From contig NZ_JBHRZT010000005.1 of assembly GCF_042649685.1 (NCBI RefSeq), positions 1 to 54,145 on the forward strand: DNA of 54,145 nt, written 5' to 3'. The position numbers were made by a program, and so were the translations under genes. Below the pieces are notes generated by a model. It worked only from the letters and a program-made list of their open reading frames with translations. It was not told where the DNA came from and searched no databases. The DNA is from Bacillus_BA songklensis (GTDB taxonomy: Bacteria > Bacillota > Bacilli > Bacillales > Bacillaceae_H). Below are positions 1 to 7,937 of this stretch, in pieces; position 1 is the stretch's first letter, and every line of letters starts with the position of its first letter.

Positions 1-15
1 AACAACCTTCATATA

Positions 16-132
<117 letters not shown>

Positions 133-135
133 AAC

Positions 136-171
136 AAAAAAAGACTAGTCAAATTGACTAGTCTTTTTTTG
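136..171 (+). terminator. rRNA operon terminator
   Basis: Arms AGACTAGTCAA and TTGACTAGTCT form an 11-bp hairpin with almost no loop, followed by a run of seven T. It lies directly after the 5S gene. Confidence 0.9.
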
Positions 172-273
172 TTTTTGTTAACGGGACATTGATGTGCAGC
201 GTATGATATATTATCAATTTTTAAGTATCAATCATCATCATATGGAGAATAAATGAATAATGGAGGTGGGAGT

Positions 274-459
274 ATGAACCAATATCCATTCACTTATTCA
301 AAAGGTCCATGTATTATATGTGATGAATCAAAAGAAGATGGAGTTCGTATTAATCATCATTTTATTTGTGCCCATTGTGAGAAAGAAATGATTCATCTTC
401 CTATTAGTGCAAACTCATATTCATACTTTGTTCAGAAGTTAAAGAAATTATCTTGTTGA
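274..459 (+). CDS. csfB: Anti-sigma-G factor Gin (CsfB)
   Basis: Gin is a small zinc protein. In B. subtilis it is made in the forespore under SigF and inhibits SigG (and SigE) so that the switch to late forespore transcription is not premature. This 61-residue protein has the two CxxC-type pairs of the family (CIICDES and CAHCEKE), which should bind one zinc. The start at 274 is preferred over the in-frame ATG at 253 because GGAGGTGG (262-269) lies 4 nt upstream of 274 and inside the longer reading. Its place right after an rRNA operon matches B. subtilis. I did not find a convincing SigF promoter. Confidence 0.9.
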   Translation: MNQYPFTYSKGPCIICDESKEDGVRINHHFICAHCEKEMIHLPISANSYSYFVQKLKKLSC

Positions 460-484
460 TGTATAAATAAGAACTAAGTAGATT

Positions 485-507
485 GGCCTCTAATAGGGGC
501 TTTTTAT
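485..507 (+). terminator. csfB terminator
   Basis: GCCTC and GGGGC pair around the loop TAATA, followed by a T-rich tail (TTTTTATTTT). It separates csfB from the decarboxylase gene. Confidence 0.75.
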
Positions 508-540
508 TTTGTGAAAAATTACGGATGAAGTTAAGTTTAT

Positions 541-549
541 TGCTATAAT
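541..549 (+). promoter_or_regulatory. Extended -10 SigA promoter for the yaaO-tmk genes
   Basis: TGC TATAAT is a full extended -10 element 38 nt before the yaaO start. No good -35 is present at 16-18 bp, as is common for extended -10 promoters. Confidence 0.5.
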
Positions 550-587
550 AAATAATATTGAATCATTAAAGAGAAGGAACGATTGCG

Positions 588-2039
588 ATGGACCAATCTT
601 ATACACCTTTATTTACTCAATTACAAGAACATTATTTAAAGAGAACTCTCTCCTTTCATGTTCCCGGTCATAAAAATGGAAAAATATTTCCAGATCTTCC
701 TTATTCGTTATTCTCTTCTATTCTAAATATCGATGCTACAGAACTGAGTGGGTTAGATGACCTTCATAATCCAGAAGGGGTGATTGCTCAAGCTCAATCT
801 TTAGCTGCTGACCTTTACGGAGTAGACACTACTTATTTTCTAATAAACGGTTCTACAGTGGGGAATTTGGCTTCCATTTTATCTGTGGCGGAGGCAAATG
901 ATGTCATGATCGTGCAAAGGGACTGTCATAAATCCGTGTTGAATGCTTTAAAGTTGGCTAATATTCTTCCGGTGTTTATAGCCCCAGAATACGATATCTC
1001 TGCCCATATTTGTACAGGTGTGAAAGAAGAAACGGTAATTAAGGCTATTAATCAATATCCTTGGGCCAAAGGGATTGTTTTAACAAACCCGAATTATTAT
1101 GGATTAACAAGAAATTTAAAGGGAATCGTAGAACATGCCCATAATTATAACATACCTGTTATTGTGGATGAAGCCCATGGAGCGCACTTTATATTAGGCG
1201 ATCCTTTTCCGCAGTCCGCTGCAGAAGCCGGGGCAGATTTGATTGTTCAATCAGCGCATAAAACCTTACCTGCAATGACAATGGGTTCGTATTTACATGT
1301 TCAAGGCTCTCTTGTTAATATGGAGAAGTTAGAGTTTTATTTAAGAGCCTTACAATCAAGCAGCCCTTCTTATCCTATTATGGCTTCGCTTGATTTAGCA
1401 CGGTATTATTTGGCTCAACTTAAATCCGATAAAAGTGAAATCATTTCCTTACGTGCGGAGTTGGAACAATTTAAACAGCGGTTAAATGAAATCGAAGGAT
1501 TAAAAGTAATGCCCTTTTCCTCGCCTGATATAAAGGAAGATTTATTGAAAGTGATGATTCAACCTGATCATCGATTTATCAAAACGGGGTATCGTTTACA
1601 AAAACAATTAGAGTCTTACGGCATCTACAGCGAGTTAGCTGACATGTTCCGTGTGCTGTTTATTCTACCGCTCGGGAAAAACTTCCCTTTTGAAGAGTCG
1701 ATTCATAAAATAAGAGAAGCATTAAGAAATATTCGCGATGGTGAACCTCATGTTAGTTTAGATAAAATTCAATCTTTTTCTTTTCAACACACTTCTTTAA
1801 CAATAAGTTATCAACAAATGCAAACACTGAAAAAAGAGTTTGTTTCTTTTGAAGAAGCAATTGGAAGGGTAGCTGCTGAACCAGTTATTCCTTATCCCCC
1901 CGGTATTCCTATCCTGGTAGAAGGTGAATTAATCACAAAGGACCATATTTCCTATATTGTGCATTTGAAGAAATTAAACGCCAATATCCAAGGGGGACAT
2001 GCTATATCTAATCGCCAATTAAAGGTATTTTTAATATAG
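588..2039 (+). CDS. yaaO: Orn/Lys/Arg decarboxylase family protein (YaaO)
   Basis: This is a 483-residue PLP-dependent fold-type I decarboxylase of the Orn/Lys/Arg family. Such enzymes decarboxylate basic amino acids to polyamine precursors. The PLP lysine is K225 in the motif QSAHKTLPA, and D194 in VDEAHGAH is the expected partner of the pyridine nitrogen. The N-terminal HVPGHK motif is typical of this branch. The C-terminal domain (about 370-483) is present, so the gene is full length. Substrate cannot be read from sequence; the B. subtilis orthologue YaaO is uncharacterised, while its paralogue SpeA is an arginine decarboxylase. It is followed 15 nt later by tmk, as in B. subtilis. Confidence 0.9.
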   Translation: MDQSYTPLFTQLQEHYLKRTLSFHVPGHKNGKIFPDLPYSLFSSILNIDATELSGLDDLHNPEGVIAQAQSLAADLYGVDTTYFLINGSTVGNLASILSVAEANDVMIVQRDCHKSVLNALKLANILPVFIAPEYDISAHICTGVKEETVIKAINQYPWAKGIVLTNPNYYGLTRNLKGIVEHAHNYNIPVIVDEAHGAHFILGDPFPQSAAEAGADLIVQSAHKTLPAMTMGSYLHVQGSLVNMEKLEFYLRALQSSSPSYPIMASLDLARYYLAQLKSDKSEIISLRAELEQFKQRLNEIEGLKVMPFSSPDIKEDLLKVMIQPDHRFIKTGYRLQKQLESYGIYSELADMFRVLFILPLGKNFPFEESIHKIREALRNIRDGEPHVSLDKIQSFSFQHTSLTISYQQMQTLKKEFVSFEEAIGRVAAEPVIPYPPGIPILVEGELITKDHISYIVHLKKLNANIQGGHAISNRQLKVFLI

Positions 2040-2054
2040 AAGGAGTAAGAAGAC

Positions 2055-2690
2055 GTGTCAGGTAAATTTATTACATTTGAAGGACCCGAGGGTGCTGGAA
2101 AAACAACCATTATTCAAATGTTGGAACAATCATTAAAAAAGATAGGTTATCCTGTTTTGTTAACAAGGGAGCCTGGAGGAATTAAAATTGCAGAAGAAAT
2201 TCGTCATATCATTTTAAACCCGGAAAATACGGAGATGGACCCTCGAACAGAGGCCCTTCTTTACGCGGCAGCAAGAAGACAACATCTCACAGAGAGAGTG
2301 ATTCCGGCTCTTAGTGAGGGCCAAATTATTTTATGTGATCGTTTTCTTGATAGTTCATTGGCTTATCAAGGATTTGCCAGGGGACTCGGAATGAAAGAGG
2401 TTTATCAAATTAACGAATTTGCTATTAATGGAACGATGCCCCATCTTACATTTTACTTAGATATTGACCCCGAAATTGGATTAAAAAGAATTACTCAAAA
2501 TCGGGAACGGGAAGTCAATCGACTTGATTTAGAAAAATTAGATTTCCATTATAAAGTAAGAGAAGGGTATTTAACTTTATTAGAAATGTTTCCTGAGCGT
2601 ATCCACTTGATTGATGCCAGTAAATCAGCCGATGAAGTCTACGAAGAAATTTATAATAAGGTAAAGATGTATTTGTTTTCAAGGGAATAA
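2055..2690 (+). CDS. tmk: Thymidylate kinase
   Basis: Tmk phosphorylates dTMP to dTDP with ATP in the last dedicated steps of dTTP synthesis. The 211-residue protein has a P-loop (GPEGAGKT, about residues 9-16), the DRFLDSSLAYQG motif that positions dTMP, and a lid region with QNREREVNRLD. The start is GTG at 2055, with AAGGAG 9 nt upstream. It sits in the conserved yaaO-tmk-darA-holB order. Confidence 0.97.
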   Translation: MSGKFITFEGPEGAGKTTIIQMLEQSLKKIGYPVLLTREPGGIKIAEEIRHIILNPENTEMDPRTEALLYAAARRQHLTERVIPALSEGQIILCDRFLDSSLAYQGFARGLGMKEVYQINEFAINGTMPHLTFYLDIDPEIGLKRITQNREREVNRLDLEKLDFHYKVREGYLTLLEMFPERIHLIDASKSADEVYEEIYNKVKMYLFSRE

Positions 2691-2723
2691 CCTAATAGAG
2701 ACTATCAAAGTTTTTGCGGAAGT

Positions 2724-2732
2724 TGTTATAAT
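2724..2732 (+). promoter_or_regulatory. Extended -10 promoter for darA
   Basis: TGT TATAAT is a consensus extended -10 about 38 nt before the darA start. No matching -35 is visible at the usual distance. Confidence 0.5.
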
Positions 2733-2770
2733 AAAAAATAAAATGCTTAAGATGATGAGGTGGACTGTTA

Positions 2771-3100
2771 ATGAAACTGATTGTAGCCGTTATTCAGGAT
2801 TCGGACAGTACCAGGTTACTGAATGCTTTAGTAGAAAAGAACTTTCGTGCTACTAAGTTGGCTAGTAGTGGAGGATTTTTGAAATCTGGAAATACGACAA
2901 TCATGATAGGTACAAAGGATGACAAGGTAGAAAGTGTCCTTGAGATTATTAAGGACCAATGTCAAAATCGTAAGCAACTGATATCACCTGTTTCACCAAT
3001 AGGGGGAAATGCAGACTCCTATATCCCTTATCCCGTTGAAGTAGAGGTTGGAGGAGCGACTGTTTTTGTTTTGCCAGTAGATAGCTTTTATCAGTTTTAG
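2771..3100 (+). CDS. darA: Cyclic-di-AMP receptor DarA (YaaQ)
   Basis: DarA is a PII-like trimeric protein that binds cyclic di-AMP in Firmicutes. The 109-residue protein has the family features: an N-terminal MKLIVAVIQD strand, a glycine-rich loop (SSGGFLKSGNTTIMIG), and a C-terminal GGATVFVLPVDSFYQF strand. GATGAGGTGG lies just upstream of the ATG. In B. subtilis yaaR separates this gene from holB; here holB follows after 35 nt and yaaR is absent. Confidence 0.95.
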   Translation: MKLIVAVIQDSDSTRLLNALVEKNFRATKLASSGGFLKSGNTTIMIGTKDDKVESVLEIIKDQCQNRKQLISPVSPIGGNADSYIPYPVEVEVGGATVFVLPVDSFYQF

Positions 3101-3135
3101 TAGAAGACTACAAGAAATAAGTGAGTGATCATAAT

Positions 3136-4128
3136 ATGTCCAAAACGTGGGATCAACTTGAGCAAATACAACCTAATGTCATGAAAATGTTGAAAAATAG
3201 CTTATTAAAAAATCGAGTAGCCCACGCATATATATTTGAAGGTGGAAAAGGGACTGGAAAGAAGGATGCAGCGTTTCTGTTCGCTAAAAGTATTTTTTGT
3301 CTGCATTTACAAGAATATAAGCCATGCCATACATGTATTAATTGCAGACGTATAGATTCTTCTAATCACCCCGATGTCCATTACATTGAACCTGATGGGT
3401 TATCAATCAAAAAAGAGCAAATTCAACATTTGCAGTCGGAATTTACGAAAACAGGACTGGAATCAAACCGCAAGCTTTATATTATCGAACAGGCTGATAA
3501 GATGACTGTGAATGCAGCAAACAGCTTGTTGAAGTTCTTAGAAGAACCAAGCAGTGGCACTTATGCAGTCTTATTAACAGAGCACGTTCATAAACTATTA
3601 AATACAATCGTATCGAGATGCCAAATTATCTCATTCCGATCTCTAACACCTGATGATCTCCGAGATAAATTAATGGAACAAGGAGTTTCACAAGCCTTTG
3701 CCTCTTTATTAGCCCAATTGACTAATGATTTGGAAGAAACAATGCGGCTTTATAAAGATGAATGGTTTGGACTTGCGCGTAAATTGGTGATACAATTAAA
3801 TGAAACATTGGCAACAAGACCACAGCAAAGCTTGCTTCTTATTCATGAAAAATGGATGCAGCATTTTTCTGAAAAGGGGCAGATGGAGCTAGGATTAAAT
3901 ATGTTGCTTATGCTTTATAGGGATTTATTATCCATTCAATTGGAGCAAGAAGACACAGTTGTGTTTACCGATAGATTCGAATTTTTAAAACAGCAGGCCC
4001 TTCAAATAACTCAAAAGAAAACGATTCGTGATCTAGAAGCCATTCTGAAGGCTAAAAATAAGCTGAACTCCAACATGAATCTTCAATTATTGATGGAGCA
4101 GCTGGTGTTGGATTTGCAGGAGGGATAA
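3136..4128 (+). CDS. holB: DNA polymerase III delta-prime subunit
   Basis: HolB is a clamp-loader subunit that, with the delta and tau subunits, opens the beta clamp on primed DNA. The 330-residue protein has an AAA+ module with a Walker A-like GGKGTGKKDA and a zinc module of four cysteines (CLHLQEYKPCHTCINC). The conserved ANSLLKFLEEP motif and the sensor-1 region SRCQ follow. The ATG at 3136 is chosen over an upstream GTG at 3121 because B. subtilis HolB starts at the equivalent residue; neither has a strong Shine-Dalgarno site. ricT follows after 4 nt. Confidence 0.92.
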   Translation: MSKTWDQLEQIQPNVMKMLKNSLLKNRVAHAYIFEGGKGTGKKDAAFLFAKSIFCLHLQEYKPCHTCINCRRIDSSNHPDVHYIEPDGLSIKKEQIQHLQSEFTKTGLESNRKLYIIEQADKMTVNAANSLLKFLEEPSSGTYAVLLTEHVHKLLNTIVSRCQIISFRSLTPDDLRDKLMEQGVSQAFASLLAQLTNDLEETMRLYKDEWFGLARKLVIQLNETLATRPQQSLLLIHEKWMQHFSEKGQMELGLNMLLMLYRDLLSIQLEQEDTVVFTDRFEFLKQQALQITQKKTIRDLEAILKAKNKLNSNMNLQLLMEQLVLDLQEG

Positions 4129-4132
4129 AAGC

Positions 4133-4960
4133 TTGTATGATGTAGTAGGAGTCCGCTTTAAAAAAGCGGGAAAAATATATTATTTTGATCCTGGTGACCT
4201 TACGATTCCTGATGGAGAGTTTGTGATTGTAGAGACTATTAGAGGAGTAGAGTTCGGTAAGGTTGTTATCAATAAAAAGCAAGTCAGTGAACATGATGTG
4301 GTACTTCCTTTAAAGAAAGTCATTCGTATCGCCGATGCGAAAGACAAACTGATTGTGGAAGAAAATAAGCAAGCTGCAAAGGAAGCATACGATGTTTGCG
4401 TAAAAAAGGTTCATGAGCATAATTTAGACATGAAATTAGTTGATGTGGAATACACATTCGATCGAAACAAGGTCATTTTTTACTTTACAGCTGATGGACG
4501 TATTGATTTTAGAGAGCTAGTAAAAGATTTAGCAGCTATTTTCCGTACGAGAATCGAATTACGCCAAATCGGAGTTCGTGATGAAGCAAAATTATTAGGT
4601 GGGATTGGTCCTTGTGGCCGAATGCTTTGCTGTTCAACATTCTTAGGAGATTTTGAGCCTGTATCTATTAAAATGGCAAAGGATCAAAATTTATCTCTAA
4701 ATCCGACGAAAATTTCGGGCTTATGCGGACGATTAATGTGCTGTTTAAAATATGAAAATGATGAGTATGAAACGGCAAAGGAACAACTCCCAGATTTAGG
4801 TGAGACCATTCAAACACCAAATGGTACCGGAAAAGTAGTAGGCTTAAATATTTTAGAGCGCATTTTACAAGTCGAATTGTTAGAGCGTCAGCAAATTGTA
4901 GAGTTTACGTTAGATGAAATCGTAAAAAAAGGAGCTGTTTCATTTCAAGCTACAGAGTAA
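4133..4960 (+). CDS. ricT: RicT (YaaT), Y-complex subunit with PSP1 domain
   Basis: RicT joins RicA (YmcA) and RicF (YlbF) in the Y-complex, which helps RNase Y mature operon mRNAs and affects sporulation, competence and biofilm formation. The 275-residue protein is a PSP1-domain protein starting MYDVVGVRFKKAGKIYYFDP. Its cysteines C161, C166, C167, C198, C203 and C204 (motifs CGRMLCC and CGRLMCC) are those implicated in Fe-S cluster binding of the complex. The start is TTG, preceded by AGGAGGGA; the B. subtilis protein begins at the same residue. It lies in an operon with holB and yabA. Confidence 0.95.
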   Translation: MYDVVGVRFKKAGKIYYFDPGDLTIPDGEFVIVETIRGVEFGKVVINKKQVSEHDVVLPLKKVIRIADAKDKLIVEENKQAAKEAYDVCVKKVHEHNLDMKLVDVEYTFDRNKVIFYFTADGRIDFRELVKDLAAIFRTRIELRQIGVRDEAKLLGGIGPCGRMLCCSTFLGDFEPVSIKMAKDQNLSLNPTKISGLCGRLMCCLKYENDEYETAKEQLPDLGETIQTPNGTGKVVGLNILERILQVELLERQQIVEFTLDEIVKKGAVSFQATE

Positions 4961-4974
4961 CGAGGTGGGTAAAG

Positions 4975-5337
4975 GTGGATAAAAAAGAAATTTTTGATTG
5001 GGTTACGAATATGGAAGAACAAATTAGTCATTTATACAATCAACTTGGGCGTTTTAAAGAACATTTAGCCCAATTAATTGAGGAAAATCATCATTTACAG
5101 CTTGAAAATGACCATCTGCGTCGCCGCCTTGACCAGACAACTGTCGAAATGAAACGAAAAGATTATAAACATAAAGTTAATAAACAAGAAAAAGAGCAAA
5201 AAGTCGATATCGGTGAGGGATATGATAACCTTGCCCGTCTTTATCAGGAAGGATTTCATATTTGTAACATCCATTATGGAAGTGTACGAAAAGATGGGGA
5301 CTGCTTGTTTTGTTTATCCTTTTTAAATAAGAAGTAG
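4975..5337 (+). CDS. yabA: Replication initiation control protein YabA
   Basis: YabA binds DnaA and the sliding clamp DnaN and limits replication initiation. The 120-residue protein has an N-terminal leucine-zipper coiled coil (about 1-60) that forms the tetramer core. After a lysine-rich linker comes a C-terminal zinc module with HICNIHYG and CLFCLSF. The start is GTG 14 nt after ricT, with GAGGTGGG upstream. Length and domain order match B. subtilis YabA. Confidence 0.95.
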   Translation: MDKKEIFDWVTNMEEQISHLYNQLGRFKEHLAQLIEENHHLQLENDHLRRRLDQTTVEMKRKDYKHKVNKQEKEQKVDIGEGYDNLARLYQEGFHICNIHYGSVRKDGDCLFCLSFLNKK

Positions 5338-5350
5338 CGGTATGTGAAGA

Positions 5351-5380
5351 TGGCCTTTCCTTTTTGGAGAGGCTATTTTT
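5351..5380 (+). terminator. yabA terminator
   Basis: TGGCCTTTCC pairs with GGAGAGGCTA across a TTTTT loop over 10 bp (two G-U pairs), followed by five T. The intergenic repeat copy A begins 6 nt later. Confidence 0.85.
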
Positions 5381-5386
5381 ATGGAG

Positions 5387-5480
5387 TTTATCCCATTCTA
5401 ACAGGCAGTAAGAACTCTAATTCAAGTAATACTAAGTGGGGGAGCGGAGAAAACCTTCACCAAGTGAAGTTTCACTTTAT
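5387..5480 (+). repeat. Intergenic repeat, copy A
   Basis: This is one of four diverged copies of an intergenic element in the window. It starts TTTATCCCATTCTAACAGGC, continues with AGTAAGA, and ends with a small hairpin AAGTGAA-GT-TTCACTT followed by TAT. It is the shortest copy (94 nt) and lacks the second ACTGCC-type block of the others. It lies between the yabA terminator and the trmN6-like gene. Confidence 0.7.
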
Positions 5481-5505
5481 ATTTTAACTAAGAGAGGAAA
5501 GAGAA

Positions 5506-6252
5506 ATGGTACATTTACATGGAGATGAGCGATTAGACTATTTATTAGCAGAAGAAGAATTACGTATTATTCAAAGTCCTTCTGTATTCTCCTTTTCTTT
5601 AGATGCTGTGTTACTTGCTCGTTTCGCTTATATGCCCATTCAAAAAGGAAATATTATCGACTTGTGTACGGGAAATGGTGTAATCCCTTTATTTTTATCA
5701 AAACGTACAAAAGGAAGGATTACGGGTGTAGAGATTCAAGAAAGATTATATGATATGGCGATTAGAAGCATTGAGTATAATAATCTGCAGGATCGTATCC
5801 ATATGATACATGGAGATATTAAAGATATGCCTGCAAAGCTTGGATATGGAAAATTTGATGTCGTAACTTGTAACCCTCCTTATTTTATAACACCTAATAA
5901 GGATGAGATAAATCTTAATGAACATTTAGCTATTGCTCGTCATGAGATTTATTGCACCTTAGAAGATGTCATTCTTGTCAGCAGCCAGCTTGTGCGTCCA
6001 GGAGGCAAAGTTGCTCTCGTTCACCGCCCAGGACGTTTGCTAGATATTGTGTCATTGATGCGAAAATGTAAAATCGAGCCAAAACGATTACAGTTCGTCT
6101 ATCCGAAGCAAGGAAAAGAAGCCAATACCATTCTAATTGAAGGAATCAAAACTGGTCAGCCTGATTTAAAAATTTTACCACCGCTAATCGTGTATAACGA
6201 AAATAATGAGTATACAAAAGAGTTGAGGAAGATTTTGTATGGAGAAGAGTAA
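5506..6252 (+). CDS. yabB: tRNA1(Val) adenine-37 N6-methyltransferase-like protein (YabB)
   Basis: This 248-residue class I SAM methyltransferase belongs to the TrmN6/YfiC group, which methylates N6 of an adenine; the E. coli enzyme acts on A37 of tRNA1(Val). Motif I is IIDLCTGNGVIPLF and motif IV is NPPY (residues 123-126), the signature of N6-adenine methylases. The Bacillus substrate is inferred from the family. GAGAGGAAAG precedes the ATG. The stop overlaps the yazA start, so the two are translationally coupled. Confidence 0.88.
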   Translation: MVHLHGDERLDYLLAEEELRIIQSPSVFSFSLDAVLLARFAYMPIQKGNIIDLCTGNGVIPLFLSKRTKGRITGVEIQERLYDMAIRSIEYNNLQDRIHMIHGDIKDMPAKLGYGKFDVVTCNPPYFITPNKDEINLNEHLAIARHEIYCTLEDVILVSSQLVRPGGKVALVHRPGRLLDIVSLMRKCKIEPKRLQFVYPKQGKEANTILIEGIKTGQPDLKILPPLIVYNENNEYTKELRKILYGEE

Positions 6253-6532
6253 AGGCCATTATTTCTATGTTTTACAGTGTAGGGATGGAAGCTTTTATGC
6301 GGGATACACCACCCATATCAAACGTCGGGTGGAGAAACATAATAGCGGAAAAGGAGCTAAATATACAAACTCAAGGAAGCCGGTTACATTGATCTTTTAT
6401 CAAGAGTTTTCTTCTAAAAGTGAAGCACTGAAAGCAGAAGCGCAATTTAAAAGGCTTCGGCGTTCTCAAAAAGAAGAGTTTTTGAAAGAGGAGGGAGTGC
6501 AATATGATGTGGCAACAAAAGAGCTACAATGA
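6239..6532 (+). CDS. yazA: GIY-YIG domain protein YazA
   Basis: This is a 97-residue stand-alone GIY-YIG nuclease-fold protein of the UPF0213/YhbQ group. The core YFYVLQCRDGSFYAGYT carries the two motif strands, and RRVEKHN and the KSEALKAEAQFKRL helix follow. The cellular role is not established for Bacillus. It overlaps yabB by 14 nt and rsmI by 29 nt, a tight three-gene unit also found in B. subtilis. Confidence 0.9.
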   Translation: MEKSKGHYFYVLQCRDGSFYAGYTTHIKRRVEKHNSGKGAKYTNSRKPVTLIFYQEFSSKSEALKAEAQFKRLRRSQKEEFLKEEGVQYDVATKELQ

Positions 6533-7382
6533 GCAGCGTAAAGGCGGCATTTTATACTTAATTCCGACACCGATCGGAAATTTGGAAGATATGACGTTTC
6601 GTGCTATCCGTTTGTTGAAAGAAGTAGACTATATAGCGGCAGAAGATACAAGGCAAACGAAAAAACTATGTAATCATTTTGAAATTGAGACTCCCATTAT
6701 TAGCTATCATGAACATAATAAAGAGAGTAAAGGAAAACAAATTTTAAACGACTTAGAAGAAGGAAAAACGATAGCACTGGTGAGTGATGCGGGAATGCCG
6801 ACTATATCCGACCCTGGATATGAATTGGTGGTTCTTGCCTCGCAGAACGAATATCATGTTGTCCCGCTCCCTGGAGCCAATGCTGCTTTGACCTCCCTGA
6901 TTGCTTCGGGGCTACCGACTGCTCACTTTATGTTTTATGGATTTTTACCCCGTCATAAAAAACAGAAAAAAGAGCAGCTCGAACAGGTAAAAAAAACAAA
7001 AGCAACCCTAATTTTTTATGAAGCTCCTCATCGTTTGAAAGAAACGCTGCAACTCATGTTTGAAACGCTGGGGAACCGACCAATCGCTGTGACCAGGGAG
7101 CTGACCAAAAGGTATGAGGAATTTATCAGGGGCACTTTGGCAGAGATGTTGGAATGGGCTGAGAAAGAGGAAATTCGAGGAGAATTCTGCTTGATTGTAC
7201 AAGGGAGTGAGAGCGAGGAAGAAGAAAACCAAGAAAACTGGTGGGATTCTTTAACGGTTATTGATCATGTGAATCATTATATAGAAGAAAAAGGAATGAA
7301 TAGTAAGGAAGCTATTAAACAAACTGCAAAAGATCGAAATGTACCAAAGCGGGATATCTATAATGAATACCATAAAGCATAA
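6504..7382 (+). CDS. rsmI: 16S rRNA 2'-O-ribose C1402 methyltransferase
   Basis: RsmI methylates the ribose of C1402 in 16S rRNA in the ribosomal P site, using SAM. The 292-residue protein has the tetrapyrrole-methylase fold with LIPTPIGNLEDMTFRA, AEDTR, ALVSDAGMPTISDPG and PGANAALTSLIASG. The start ATG at 6504 has GAGGAGGGA upstream; a second ATG follows immediately. It is the last gene of the yabB-yazA-rsmI unit and converges on abrB. Confidence 0.95.
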   Translation: MMWQQKSYNEQRKGGILYLIPTPIGNLEDMTFRAIRLLKEVDYIAAEDTRQTKKLCNHFEIETPIISYHEHNKESKGKQILNDLEEGKTIALVSDAGMPTISDPGYELVVLASQNEYHVVPLPGANAALTSLIASGLPTAHFMFYGFLPRHKKQKKEQLEQVKKTKATLIFYEAPHRLKETLQLMFETLGNRPIAVTRELTKRYEEFIRGTLAEMLEWAEKEEIRGEFCLIVQGSESEEEENQENWWDSLTVIDHVNHYIEEKGMNSKEAIKQTAKDRNVPKRDIYNEYHKA

Positions 7383-7465
7383 GGATAAAAAGTCGATCAG
7401 CTTTTAAATAACTTTTTGTCCTAAAGCGATGTTGTCATTCACACGGTTCTTTACCGAGTCATTGC

Positions 7466-7510
7466 AAAAAGGGCCTTTTACTTAAACATTTTAAGTAAAA
7501 GGCCCTTTTT
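7466..7510. terminator. Bidirectional terminator between rsmI and abrB
   Basis: A perfect 21-bp inverted repeat (arm 7466-7486, 3-nt loop CAT, arm 7490-7510) begins with AAAAAGGGCC and ends with GGCCCTTTTT. It has T-tracts on both strands and so can end both converging transcripts. Confidence 0.93.
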
Positions 7511-7547
7511 AGCTGCTTTTGTATAGAAGCATTCTTTTAGCTAAAGC

Positions 7548-7832
7548 TTATTTTGAAATTTGTAAGCTTTTTTGAATTTCCTGCAAGATTTGCTCAGCAC
7601 CTTCACGGCTAACGATTAATTTACCGCCAGCAATTTGAAGGTTATCATCAGAAACTTCTCCAGTAATTTGGCAAGTCATATTTGGTTTATATTTCTTTAA
7701 AATGATGCGCTCTTCGTCCACGTAAATTTCTAATGCATCTTTCTCGGCAATTCCTAATGTACGACGCAACTCGATTGGAATAACCACACGTCCTAACTCA
7801 TCAACTTTACGAACAATCCCTGTAGATTTCAT
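7548..7832 (-). CDS. abrB: Transition-state regulator AbrB
   Basis: AbrB is a DNA-binding repressor of post-exponential genes such as spoVG and sigH. The 94-residue protein has the N-terminal swapped-hairpin SpoVT/AbrB domain (MKSTGIVRKVDELGRVVIP, then ELRRTLGI) and the C-terminal multimerisation region, matching B. subtilis AbrB at most positions. The ATG at 7832 starts at the known N-terminus; GAGAGGAG lies upstream with long spacing of about 11 nt. It is the only protein gene on the minus strand here. Confidence 0.97.
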   Translation of the reverse strand: MKSTGIVRKVDELGRVVIPIELRRTLGIAEKDALEIYVDEERIILKKYKPNMTCQITGEVSDDNLQIAGGKLIVSREGAEQILQEIQKSLQISK

Positions 7833-7874
7833 AATATGAAAATCTCCTCTCATTCTTATTCTCTATATTAGTGT

Positions 7875-7891
7875 TTCGTCATTATTCGACA
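7875..7891 (-). promoter_or_regulatory. Tandem Spo0A boxes downstream of the abrB promoter
   Basis: On the minus strand TGTCGAA (7891-7885) and TGACGAA (7881-7875) are 10 bp apart, one helical turn, just downstream of the predicted abrB start of transcription. The same pair in the same place is how Spo0A~P represses abrB in B. subtilis. Confidence 0.88.
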
Positions 7892-7908
7892 AATTCAACT
7901 TTGATTTC

Positions 7909-7937
7909 ATCATACCAATGTTTCCAAAAGCAGTCAA
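7909..7937 (-). promoter_or_regulatory. abrB SigA promoter
   Basis: On the minus strand TTGACT (7937-7932), a 17-bp spacer and TATGAT (7914-7909) make a near-consensus SigA promoter about 77 nt before the abrB start codon. Confidence 0.88.

Noticed and set aside
213..242. CATCATA as a SigG/SigF -10 for csfB
   Set aside because: No matching -35 exists at 15-18 bp, so the resemblance is too weak to annotate.
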